Below are positions 1-6,377 of a stretch of 8,621 nt of DNA, in pieces; position 1 is the first letter of the stretch; every line of letters starts with the position of its first letter. The stretch is from Calditrichota bacterium. Its GTDB lineage: Bacteria > Calditrichota > Calditrichia > RBG-13-44-9. The position numbers and the translations under genes were made by a program. The stretch lies in contig JAJRXE010000530.1 in assembly GCA_024276455.1 (NCBI GenBank), forward strand, positions 1-8,621. The letters run 5' to 3'. Below the pieces are notes generated by a model. It was not told where the DNA came from and searched no databases. It worked only from the letters and a program-made list of their open reading frames with translations.

Positions 1-849
1 CATCTCCTGACGGTCTCGCGTTCCGGTAATGGCTTCGATTTCCCTCATCAGTTCGTGCGACTTATCCAGACGCACCACCTTGCGCAAAAAATCGATGGCC
101 CGGTCGCGTTTGGCCAGAACATCATCTTCCAGAAAATCAAAAGCCAGTTTCACATTGTCCGAGGCCAGCCGCACGATTCGGGAAAGGTGTTCGGGCGGCT
201 CAAGACTGTATTTGCGAATAATTTGCAGCACCTGATCGCCCGGTAACGTCGGGAAGTGAATTAATTGGCAGCGGGAGCGAATGGTAGGGAGAATCCGATG
301 AATCCGCGCCGTAATCAGGATCAGGAGTAAGTTGGCGGGCGGCTCCTCCAGGATTTTTAAGATTGCATTGGCCGCCTCCGGGCGCATCTGTTCCGCTTCG
401 CTGATGATGAAAACCTTCTTTTTTCCCTCGTAGAGTTTGTATTTCGCCTCGCCCTTGAGTTCCCGCACCGTATCGATACCGATAAAGGTGTTTTTTCCGG
501 GAAATCGAATCCTCCGATACGGATTGGCGGCTTTCTCTTCCCGGACTGCGGCAATCTCCTCCGGTTTAATGTTGCCGCTACTGGGCGTGGGAAAAATAAA
601 ATGGACATCCGGATGGTTGAGCTGGGAAATTTTCAGGCACTGGGAACAGGTTTGACAAACCGTCAGCGGTCCGTGTTCGCAGTTCAACAACTTTGCCAGC
701 TCGATGGCAAACGCTTCTTTACCACTTCCTTCGTTTCCGTAAAACAGGTAAGCGTGCGGTAAACGGTCGGCGCGGAGGGAATTCAAAATAAGTTCCTGAA
801 TTTCGGGGTGCCCGATCTCGGCGCTAAATGTCTGGTGTTCCGCCATCAT
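1..849 (-). CDS. holB: DNA polymerase III delta' subunit, 3' end cut by window edge
   Basis: Clamp-loader subunit: delta' works with delta and tau/gamma to load the sliding clamp on primed DNA. The 283 visible residues hold a P-loop-like GNEGSGKE (38-45), in which the usual Ser/Thr after the lysine is Glu. A four-cysteine zinc module follows (C57, C65, C68, C71, spacing C-x7-C-x2-C-x2-C), then HPDVHFIFP. Next come the AAA+ core with ISEAEQMRPEAANAILKILEEPP and the sensor-1 element TIRSRCQ (S192-R193-C194). The SRC motif, which in the family supports ATPase activation in the neighbouring subunit, is intact. The start is one of two adjacent ATG codons (847-849 or 844-846), placed directly after the exbD stop, so translation is probably coupled. 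The carboxy-terminal collar domain lies beyond the left edge. The degenerate P-loop favours delta' over the ATP-binding DnaX subunit. Confidence 0.92.
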   Translation of the reverse strand, partial: MMAEHQTFSAEIGHPEIQELILNSLRADRLPHAYLFYGNEGSGKEAFAIELAKLLNCEHGPLTVCQTCSQCLKISQLNHPDVHFIFPTPSSGNIKPEEIAAVREEKAANPYRRIRFPGKNTFIGIDTVRELKGEAKYKLYEGKKKVFIISEAEQMRPEAANAILKILEEPPANLLLILITARIHRILPTIRSRCQLIHFPTLPGDQVLQIIRKYSLEPPEHLSRIVRLASDNVKLAFDFLEDDVLAKRDRAIDFLRKVVRLDKSHELMREIEAITGTRDRQEM

Positions 850-1251
850 TTACTTCTGCTCGGTTCCTACAACCAGTTTCTTAACCCCGCTCTGCCGGGC
901 AATATCCATGACCTTAATCACCAGGCCGTGATGCACATCCTTGTCCGCCTGGATAATCAACACCTTATCGGTGCTTTGTTCCATGGCATCCCTGAGTAAA
1001 GCGGGTAAGCTCTCTAAAGTTGTCTCTTTATTACGAAAATACAATTTTTCGTCTTTGCTAATAATCAGAACGGCCTTCTCAATCCGTTGCAAATCGGTCT
1101 TTTTGGCTTCCGGCAATTCCAATTTAATCCCCGGCTGCTCTAAAAACGTCGAGGAAACGGCAAAAAAGATGATAAGAATAAACAGCACGTCAATCAAAGG
1201 GGTAATGTTTAATAAACCGCTGCTTTTCTTTTTTATTTGACTAAAATTCAT
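850..1251 (-). CDS. exbD: ExbD/TolR-family biopolymer transport protein
   Basis: Small inner-membrane partner of ExbB that couples proton flow to TonB or TolA. The 133 residues have the family layout: a short basic cytoplasmic start (KKK at 7-9), one membrane segment at about 14-36, and a periplasmic domain. The segment opens with NITPLIDVLF, and D21 sits where the proton-carrying aspartate of ExbD/TolR lies (D25 in E. coli ExbD). The following LELPEA matches the conserved LP element after the membrane helix. It lies 60 bp after exbB, with an AGGAAAAGAG Shine-Dalgarno-type stretch before its ATG, and its TAA stop touches the holB start. Sequence alone cannot separate ExbD from TolR. The adjacent tonB and absence of tolA, tolB or pal favour ExbD. 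Confidence 0.9.
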   Translation of the reverse strand: MNFSQIKKKSSGLLNITPLIDVLFILIIFFAVSSTFLEQPGIKLELPEAKKTDLQRIEKAVLIISKDEKLYFRNKETTLESLPALLRDAMEQSTDKVLIIQADKDVHHGLVIKVMDIARQSGVKKLVVGTEQK

Positions 1252-1311
1252 TGAACTCTTTTCCTAATCGCCTGTTTAAATACTCTCCGATTCACCGGGA
1301 TTCGGGAAGTT

Positions 1312-1971
1312 CTATTTTTCTTTGAAACTCACGTTTTCAATCTTTTCGCTGCCGGCTTCTTTGCCGCGCTGGAAACGCACCAATTTGTTCAACAGGGTCA
1401 GCACATATTTTTCCATGTCCAGAATCAGATTCTGAGAACGATAGCTAAAATAGTGGTAAGCCACCAGAGTGGGAATACCAATGATTAATCCGGTAGCAGT
1501 GGTAATCAGCGCCTCGGAGATGCCTCCGGAAAGAGCTTTTGCCTGGCCCACCCCCAGGGTTTGAATAATATTGAAAACCTTGATCATTCCCAGCACGGTA
1601 CCGAGCAATCCCATCAACGGCGCCACTCCGGCTACGGTTTCCAGGGTGCCTAACCCCCGTTCCAGATCGCGCACTTCCTGGCGTCCCTCATCTTCGATGT
1701 ACACCCGTAATTCTTCCGGTTCCAGATCGCGATTGGCAATGCAGGATTGCACCACCCGCGAAAACGGTCCGTCCAGTTTTTGACAAACCGAAGAAACCAT
1801 CGAGAGATCTTCTTCCCGTCGGATTTGTTCCAGTACCGAAATAATTTCCGGATTCAGAATCCGTTTGCGGCGCAACGCCCACAAGCGCTCAATCACAACT
1901 GCCAGCGCAATAATAGAGCTGAGTGCCAGGGGATACATCATCCACCCGCCTTTGATGAACACTTCTAACAT
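1312..1971 (-). CDS. exbB: ExbB/TolQ/MotA-family proton channel protein
   Basis: Inner-membrane channel subunit that forms the proton-conducting complex with ExbD and energises TonB. The 219 residues show three membrane segments: about 13-30, 112-135 and 153-175. A long cytoplasmic section separates the first two. APLMGLLGTVLGMIKVF (117-133) and ISEALITTATGLIIGIP (151-167) are the family signatures. T125, E153 and T158 line up with T148, E176 and T181 of E. coli ExbB, the polar residues of the channel. An AAAGGA ribosome binding site sits 7 nt before the ATG. The carboxy end is charged and carries a short extension (GKEAGSEKIENVSFKEK). It follows tonB by 116 bp and precedes exbD by 60 bp. TolQ is the alternative, less likely beside tonB. 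Confidence 0.92.
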   Translation of the reverse strand: MLEVFIKGGWMMYPLALSSIIALAVVIERLWALRRKRILNPEIISVLEQIRREEDLSMVSSVCQKLDGPFSRVVQSCIANRDLEPEELRVYIEDEGRQEVRDLERGLGTLETVAGVAPLMGLLGTVLGMIKVFNIIQTLGVGQAKALSGGISEALITTATGLIIGIPTLVAYHYFSYRSQNLILDMEKYVLTLLNKLVRFQRGKEAGSEKIENVSFKEK

Positions 1972-2059
1972 TGAATCGTCCTTTCCTATTCTACGTTCCT
2001 TTGCATTATGTACCGATTGCTTTCTTTATCTTTAAAATTTACGTACAGAAATCTCCTAA

Positions 2060-2084
2060 TCAAAGAATTTGCCGGATTCTTTGA
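2060..2084 (-). other. Perfect intercistronic hairpin between tonB and exbB
   Basis: TCAAAGAAT and ATTCTTTGA form a perfect 9-bp inverted repeat around a 7-base loop (TTGCCGG on the plus strand), three bases after the tonB stop. Downstream on the minus strand the sequence is TTAGGAGATTTC with no T run, so it is not a standard terminator. A role in mRNA 3'-end protection or processing is possible. The remaining spacer to exbB shows only the exbB ribosome binding site. Confidence 0.55.
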
Positions 2085-2087
2085 GAA

Positions 2088-3047
2088 TTAGCGGCGATAC
2101 GCCCGCAGGTCGGGGTAAACCATTTTAATCGTCACCTCTAAATACTCATCCGGGAAACTGTCCGGCAGGGGCAAAAAGGGGAACGAACTTTTGATGGCGC
2201 TGATGCTGCTTTCTTTCAAGGAACGATGTCCCACATGTTGTAAAACCTGGAAATCGTACATACTGCCATCCCGACGAACCTTAAAGCGCACAATGGTGTA
2301 CCCGTGAATCAACCCCAGCTGGGAATACGCGGGCGGGGCGTACCAGACCCGGTTCAATTTTCGTTTAAAAGCCAGCCAATAGGGTGCCCATTCCCATTCG
2401 TAAGTGCTTAACGCAAAATCGCCCACCAGATCGGCATTAAACCCCTTGGGGGCAAAAGAAGTTTCTCCTTTTGGCGTATCGGATTGATCTTGCTCCTTGG
2501 TTTCAGTTTTCTGAGGCCGGGGTTTATTTTTAGAGAGCGCCGATTTGTCGAAAACGTGCGAGCTCCGGAAGGCCATAATGGCGTTTTCTACTACTTCGTT
2601 AATTTCCCGCTCCGCTGCCTGCTTTTCCGCCTGCTGCTCTTCGGCCAACTGTTGTTCCTGAGGTTGGGGTTTCGAAACCGCCGGTTTTTCCGTCTCCGTA
2701 CCGGGCACCGCACTGATTTCACCCGGCTGAATCACCGGCGCACTGGAACGAGACGAGGCGGTGGACAAACGACTGGATTGATCCGGGGTCTGTTGGTTGG
2801 CATTGGGATTCTCTACCAGCTCGTAAAATTTGTCCGGAATCTGCTCCTGGGGTTGGGGCTGTGGTTGGGGTTCCGCCGCAGGAGGTTGGGGTTCTTCGAA
2901 CACAAATTCCAGCGGTTGCTCTTCTTGCGCTTGCGGGGTGGTTTCTCCCAATAATGCCCGGTAATTAATGAGGATCAACAGCAACCCATGAATTAACAGG
3001 GAAAGAAGAATGGATAAAATTAATATTCTGTTTTCTTTTCGTCTCAT
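2088..3047 (-). CDS. tonB: TonB-family energy transducer
   Basis: Links the ExbB-ExbD motor to TonB-dependent outer-membrane receptors. In its 319 residues the amino-terminal anchor (8-28) carries the SxxxH motif as S16 and H20, the same numbers as in E. coli TonB, where they are needed for coupling to ExbB/ExbD. A Pro/Gln/Glu-rich spacer (about 38-70, with a PQ-repeat) and a Gln/Glu/Ala-rich, probably helical stretch (127-160) should cross the periplasm. The carboxy domain (about 216-312, WAPYWLAFKRKLNRVW onward, with TIVRFKVRRDGSM) matches the TonB C-terminal fold. The spacer is Pro-Gln rather than the Pro-Glu/Pro-Lys of enterobacteria. No Shine-Dalgarno sequence precedes the ATG (upstream bases TTTTGTATTAA), unlike its neighbours. 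No in-frame alternative start preserves the anchor. Confidence 0.9.
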   Translation of the reverse strand: MRRKENRILILSILLSLLIHGLLLILINYRALLGETTPQAQEEQPLEFVFEEPQPPAAEPQPQPQPQEQIPDKFYELVENPNANQQTPDQSSRLSTASSRSSAPVIQPGEISAVPGTETEKPAVSKPQPQEQQLAEEQQAEKQAAEREINEVVENAIMAFRSSHVFDKSALSKNKPRPQKTETKEQDQSDTPKGETSFAPKGFNADLVGDFALSTYEWEWAPYWLAFKRKLNRVWYAPPAYSQLGLIHGYTIVRFKVRRDGSMYDFQVLQHVGHRSLKESSISAIKSSFPFLPLPDSFPDEYLEVTIKMVYPDLRAYRR

Positions 3048-3064
3048 TTAATACAAAATAATCA

Positions 3065-3115
3065 AAAAGCCGTAAATAAATTCTGGATTAATTCTCCGAG
3101 AATTTATACGCTTTT
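3065..3115 (-). terminator. AT-rich stem-loop with T tract between the STAS gene and tonB
   Basis: ATAAATTCT (3076-3084) pairs perfectly with AGAATTTAT (3099-3107). An outer AAAAGC/GCTTTT pair (3065-3070 with 3110-3115) closes it across an internal loop. Read on the minus strand, the arm ends in GCTTTTTGATTATTTT, so it can act as an intrinsic terminator or attenuator. It begins 6 bp after the STAS stop. Only 17 bp remain before tonB, leaving almost no room for a separate promoter, so partial readthrough is more likely than full stop. Confidence 0.45.
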
Positions 3116-3121
3116 GTGTTG

Positions 3122-3472
3122 TTATTGTTCTTTGAAAAATTGAATGGCTTCCTCCAGCGTGGGAAAAATCTCGAAAACCCGGGACAACTGGGCGATGCGA
3201 ATGATGGTCTGAACGTTCTCGCTAGCGCCCACCAGAACCAGATCGCCTCCGGAATTGTTCGCCTGACGTTTTCCGAAAAGCAGCGCCCCCAACCCGGAAC
3301 TGTCCATGTCTTTTACCCGGTGTAAATCGAGGATGAGCTGATTGTTCCCATCGGCTATTTCCAGAAAAAGCTTTTCTTTTAACGAGGGAGCATTATCGTG
3401 GGTCACTTTTTCATCTAATACGGTAATAATACGAACTTTGTCCTTCGATTCTATTTGACATTGAATATCCAT
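3122..3472 (-). CDS. STAS-domain protein, anti-sigma-factor antagonist-like
   Basis: Single-domain STAS protein of 116 residues, the usual length of SpoIIAA/RsbV-type anti-anti-sigma factors. Those proteins bind a serine-kinase anti-sigma factor and free the sigma factor unless phosphorylated. The phosphorylation-loop motif MDSSGLG is present (D57, S58, S59, G60), and S58 falls at the position of the phosphorylated serine of B. subtilis SpoIIAA. Strand LILDLHRV before it and the GGDLVLVGASENVQTIIRIAQLSRVFEIFPTLEEAI tail are also typical. An AAAGG sits close before the ATG, and a strong -35 element lies further upstream. No partner kinase or sigma factor is in the window, so the true partner is unknown. 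Other STAS roles, such as in lipid-asymmetry (MlaB-like) or signalling complexes, cannot be excluded. Confidence 0.85.
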   Translation of the reverse strand: MDIQCQIESKDKVRIITVLDEKVTHDNAPSLKEKLFLEIADGNNQLILDLHRVKDMDSSGLGALLFGKRQANNSGGDLVLVGASENVQTIIRIAQLSRVFEIFPTLEEAIQFFKEQ

Positions 3473-3503
3473 TGGCCTTTATCTCTCTATTTATTTTCAA
3501 GGT

Positions 3504-3532
3504 AAATTAATGAATTCTTATGAACTTGTCAA
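3504..3532 (-). promoter_or_regulatory. Candidate sigma-70-type promoter for the STAS-tonB-exbBD block
   Basis: Reading the minus strand, a perfect TTGACA (3527-3532) is followed after 17 bases by TAATTT (3504-3509), a weak -10; ATTAAT at 15-base spacing is an alternative. The predicted transcript start would lie about 25-30 nt before the STAS ATG, in an AT-rich divergent region. The -35 is convincing and the -10 is not. Confidence 0.45.
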
Positions 3533-3642
3533 AAGTTAAATTGGATGTTTGCATCATTCCCAACTTATTGTTTAATTTGTTAGACCAGAAAAAAGGAAAA
3601 AAATTTCGTTAAAATTTAAATCGATTGATTAAAGGAATTTCC

Positions 3643-4401
3643 ATGGAAGAATTAAAATTACGAGAGGCTGCTACCCTGATATTTCGCTCCCACCACACCA
3701 CGGTGTTTACCGGGGCCGGAATCTCAGTGGAAAGCGGCATTCCGCCTTTCCGTGGCGAAGGGGGAATCTGGACCAAATACGATCCCATGGTACTGGAACT
3801 TTCCTATTTTTTACGTCATCCGGAGCAATCCTGGCAGGCCATTAAAGAAATGTTCTACGAATATTACGGAAAAGTGAAACCCAACCGAGCGCACGAGGTG
3901 GTCGCCCTGCTGGAAAAAGAGGGATTCGTGAAAGCAGTGATCACCCAGAACATCGACAATCTGCATCAGGAGGCCGGTAGCCGGACAGTGTACGAATTTC
4001 ACGGCAATTACCAGCGGTTGGTTTGTCTGGACTGTAACAGGAAACTGGAATTTACCCCGGGCATCTTCGACAATTTACCTCCCCGCTGCCCCCATTGCGG
4101 CGGTCTGCTTAAACCGGACTTCGTATTTTTCGGGGAAATGATTCCCCCGGAAGTCAGTCGCCTCTCTTTTGCGGAAGCGGAAGTGGCAGATGTGTTTTTA
4201 CTCATCGGTACCACCGGCGAAGTGTACCCGGCGGCTTCCATTCCGGCCGTAGCTAAAAACCACGGCGCTAAAATTATTGAAGTGAACGTCCGGCCGTCTA
4301 ATCACACTCGCAGCATTACCGACATTTTTTTACAGGGTAAAGCTACCGCGGTGTTAGATGCTTTATGGGATCAGATTCGCTTGCTAAAAGCAACCAGTTA
4401 A
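3643..4401 (+). CDS. Sir2-family NAD-dependent protein deacylase
   Basis: Sirtuin that removes acyl groups from protein lysines using NAD, giving nicotinamide and O-acyl-ADP-ribose. The 252 residues contain the NAD-binding GAGISVESGIPPFRG (24-38), TQNIDNLHQ (Q102, N103, D105), the catalytic histidine in EFHGN (H120), and a zinc site C128-x2-C131 and C149-x2-C152. FFGEMIP (162-168) and the second nucleotide-binding stretch GTTGEVYPAASIP (189-201) follow. The start chosen is the ATG at 3643, with AAAGGA (3631-3636) six bases upstream. An in-frame TTG at 3625 would place that ribosome binding site inside the gene. The YxxR pair that marks desuccinylase-type (SIRT5/CobB) enzymes is not evident: the matching stretch reads FYEYYGK (71-77). 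It is divergent from the STAS gene and probably monocistronic. Confidence 0.93.
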   Translation: MEELKLREAATLIFRSHHTTVFTGAGISVESGIPPFRGEGGIWTKYDPMVLELSYFLRHPEQSWQAIKEMFYEYYGKVKPNRAHEVVALLEKEGFVKAVITQNIDNLHQEAGSRTVYEFHGNYQRLVCLDCNRKLEFTPGIFDNLPPRCPHCGGLLKPDFVFFGEMIPPEVSRLSFAEAEVADVFLLIGTTGEVYPAASIPAVAKNHGAKIIEVNVRPSNHTRSITDIFLQGKATAVLDALWDQIRLLKATS

Positions 4402-4488
4402 AAGCAGAGTGGGTGGGGAGGTGAAGTGACTCCCTTCGATGAAAAAACGTTCCGTTCCTTCCGTTAAAAAATTCAATTAAATTTGGGC

Positions 4489-4517
4489 TTGAACAAAGGG
4501 TGGGTATTCGCTATTTT
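4489..4517 (+). promoter_or_regulatory. Candidate sigma-70-type promoter for smpB-tyrS
   Basis: TTGAAC (4489-4494) and TATTTT (4512-4517) are separated by exactly 17 bases, each matching four of six consensus positions. The expected start near 4524 leaves a short leader that just contains the AAGGAG ribosome binding site of smpB. This also supports the smpB start at 4541 over the upstream TTG. Confidence 0.45.
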
Positions 4518-4540
4518 TGTTCTTTTACAGAAGGAGCGAT

Positions 4541-5005
4541 ATGGGCGAAGGAAAGAAAATAGTGACCACAAATCGAAAGGCTTTTCACGACTACCAGATT
4601 CTGGAACGAATCGAGGCCGGAATTGCCCTGCAGGGTTCGGAAGTCAAATCGCTCCGGGCCGGACGCTGCAACCTGAAAGACAGTTACGCCCGAATTCGTA
4701 ACGGGGAGGTGTGGTTAATTGGCATGCACATCAGCCCGTACGAAAACGCCAGCCACGTGCAGCACGACCCGGAACGAGACCGCAAGCTCCTCCTGCATAA
4801 ACAGGAAATTAAACGCCTGCACCGCCAGGTTCAGGAAAAAGGGGTCACCCTGATTCCCCTGAGTATTTATTTCAAGCGCGGGATTGCCAAAGTAGAGTTG
4901 GGCGTTGCCGCCGGAAAGCGCAAATACGACAAACGGGCCGACATTGCCCGGCGCGACCAGGAGCGAGAAATGAAACGCATGGAAAAGAAATTCAGGATTA
5001 AATAG
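4541..5005 (+). CDS. smpB: SsrA-binding protein SmpB
   Basis: RNA-binding partner of tmRNA in trans-translation, which rescues stalled ribosomes and tags the unfinished protein. The 154 residues match the family length. Visible signatures are NRKAFHDY (11-18), IALQGSEVKSLRAGRCNLKDSYA (28-50), HISPYENA (63-70), RDRKLLLHKQEI (79-90) and the GKRKYDKR element (125-132). A lysine/arginine-rich tail follows, which in the family folds in the ribosomal mRNA channel. The start is the ATG at 4541 behind a strong AAGGAG (4531-4536). An in-frame TTG at 4517 would overlap the candidate -10 box. It is followed by tyrS after 10 bp, with the TAG stop overlapping the tyrS Shine-Dalgarno sequence, so the two are probably cotranscribed. 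No ssrA gene lies in the window. Confidence 0.96.
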   Translation: MGEGKKIVTTNRKAFHDYQILERIEAGIALQGSEVKSLRAGRCNLKDSYARIRNGEVWLIGMHISPYENASHVQHDPERDRKLLLHKQEIKRLHRQVQEKGVTLIPLSIYFKRGIAKVELGVAAGKRKYDKRADIARRDQEREMKRMEKKFRIK

Positions 5006-5015
5006 GAGTGTACCC

Positions 5016-6230
5016 ATGGGACGTAAATTTCCCCCGGTGGAAGAACAGTTGAAAATTATTGCCCGGGGCACGGTCGATCTGATTCCCCTGGAAGAGCTAA
5101 AAGCGAAACTCCAACGGAGCTACGAAACCGGTGAACCGTTAAGAATTAAACAGGGATTCGATCCCACCGCTCCCGATATTCACCTCGGGCATACAGTGGG
5201 CTTGCGCAAACTGCGCCAGTTTCAGGAATTGGGACACCAGGTGATCGTAATCATCGGCGATTACACCGGCATGGTGGGCGATCCCAGCGAAAAGAATGCC
5301 ACCCGTCCCCGGTTAACCCACGAAGAAGTCATGGAAAATGCCAAAACCTACGAAAAGCAGTTCTTTAAAATTCTGGATCCCGAAAAGACCATTATTCGGT
5401 ACAACGGAGAGTGGTTTAGCAAGATGAGTTTTGCCGAAATCATGGAGCTGGCCTCCAAGTTTACGGTGGCGCGAATGCTGGAACGGGACGATTTCGCCCG
5501 CCGCTTTGCGAAACAGCAGCCCATTAGCATTCACGAATTCTTTTACCCTTTAATGCAGGGGTACGATTCGGTAATGATTCGGGCCGACGTGGAAATTGGT
5601 GCGACCGAGCAAAAGTTCAACCTGGTGATTGGACGCCAAATCCAGCGCGAATACGGTCAGGAACCTCAAATTGTGCTCACCCTTCCGGTGCTGGAAGGCA
5701 TCGACGGTGTGCAACGCATGAGCAAATCGCTGGGGAACTACATTGGCATCGACGAAGCGCCGGAAGAAATGTTCGGCAAAGTCATGAGTATTCCGGACGA
5801 GCTGATTTACTCTTACTTCGAACTGGTAACGGATGTGAGTCTGGACGAACTACAGGAAATCAAACAGCAATTAGAAGATCCCACGGTAAATCCGGTGATT
5901 CTGAAACGCCGCCTGGCCCGTACGTTGGTACGCATGTACCACGGGGAAGAAGCCGCCCGGCACGCCGAGGAACACTTCGACCTGGTGCACAAAAAGAAAG
6001 AAATTCCCGACGACATCCCGGTGTACAAGCTGGAGACCTCCCGGCGACTTATTGATCTGATGGTAGAAGCCGGCTTAGTGAGTGGAAAAAGCGAGGCCCG
6101 CCGCCTGATTCGCCAGGGCGGAGTAAAACTGGATGGGCAAACTGTTACCGACGAATTGCTGGAATTACAGCCGCAAGGAGAACGGGTGCTGAAAGTCGGG
6201 AAACGAAAATTCCTCAAAATCACCAGCTGA
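5016..6230 (+). CDS. tyrS: Tyrosyl-tRNA synthetase
   Basis: Class I aminoacyl-tRNA synthetase that charges tRNA-Tyr. The 404 residues open with a helical lead, then QGFDPTAPDIHLGH with the HIGH motif as HLGH (56-59). MVGDPSEKNATRP follows, then the KMSKS loop as RMSKS (234-238). A carboxy-terminal S4 RNA-binding domain covers about residues 344-404 (RRLIDLMVEAGLVSGKSEARRLI, then GGVKLDG). HLGH with KMSKS and this length fit the TyrZ-like bacterial subgroup rather than the E. coli TyrS type, which has HVGH and KFGKT. The AGGAG at 5004-5008 overlaps the smpB stop and lies seven bases before the ATG. No T-box leader is possible in the 10 bp gap, so control is probably through the smpB promoter. 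An intrinsic terminator follows. Confidence 0.96.
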   Translation: MGRKFPPVEEQLKIIARGTVDLIPLEELKAKLQRSYETGEPLRIKQGFDPTAPDIHLGHTVGLRKLRQFQELGHQVIVIIGDYTGMVGDPSEKNATRPRLTHEEVMENAKTYEKQFFKILDPEKTIIRYNGEWFSKMSFAEIMELASKFTVARMLERDDFARRFAKQQPISIHEFFYPLMQGYDSVMIRADVEIGATEQKFNLVIGRQIQREYGQEPQIVLTLPVLEGIDGVQRMSKSLGNYIGIDEAPEEMFGKVMSIPDELIYSYFELVTDVSLDELQEIKQQLEDPTVNPVILKRRLARTLVRMYHGEEAARHAEEHFDLVHKKKEIPDDIPVYKLETSRRLIDLMVEAGLVSGKSEARRLIRQGGVKLDGQTVTDELLELQPQGERVLKVGKRKFLKITS

Positions 6231-6296
6231 GGCGGTTTCGCAACGGAACAAAAACAATTACTTTTGAGTGAACGGGTGTAATTTAAAGAATGAACC

Positions 6297-6325
6297 ATCG
6301 GGGGGGAACTTCCCCCTGATTTTTT
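6297..6325 (+). terminator. Rho-independent terminator after tyrS
   Basis: ATCGGGGGGG pairs with TCCCCCTGAT (6297-6306 with 6311-6320, two G-T pairs) around an AACT tetraloop. Five more T follow, giving six T in a row. It lies 66 bp after the tyrS stop and about 50 bp before the phosphoesterase start, so it should separate the two transcripts. Confidence 0.85.
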
Positions 6326-6377
6326 AAATACGAGTCTTAGCAGTAGAAACACTCTCATATTAGCAAGAGGGGACATC

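Noticed and set aside
2849..2891. Four GGGG runs on the plus strand inside tonB, a possible G-quadruplex
   Set aside because: The runs arise from Pro-Gln codons (CCC CAA) on the coding strand, and loops of 8 and 17 bases break the usual quadruplex rule. It is explained by protein composition.
2484..2954. 156-codon plus-strand open frame opposite tonB
   Set aside because: Its Leu/Arg/Gly-rich low-complexity translation is the antisense image of the Gln/Pro/Glu-rich TonB spacer, and there is no ribosome binding site.
3541..3563. Dyad-like TTGGATG-TTTG-CATCATTCCCAA in the divergent region, a possible operator
   Set aside because: Only short arms pair (GATG/CATC), with mismatches outside. It is not above what an AT-rich spacer gives by chance.
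3541..3580. Possible sir2 promoter with TTGCAT or TTGGAT as -35
   Set aside because: Matching -10 boxes are weak (three or four of six) or at 19-base spacing, so no position is preferred.
4417..4435. GGGAG/CTCCC inverted repeat after sir2 as a terminator
   Set aside because: The stem is only 5 bp with a 9-base loop and no T run follows.
6290..6319. Nine-codon open frame (MNHRGGTSP) before the phosphoesterase
   Set aside because: It lies within the terminator stem and has no ribosome binding site, so it is by-product sequence.
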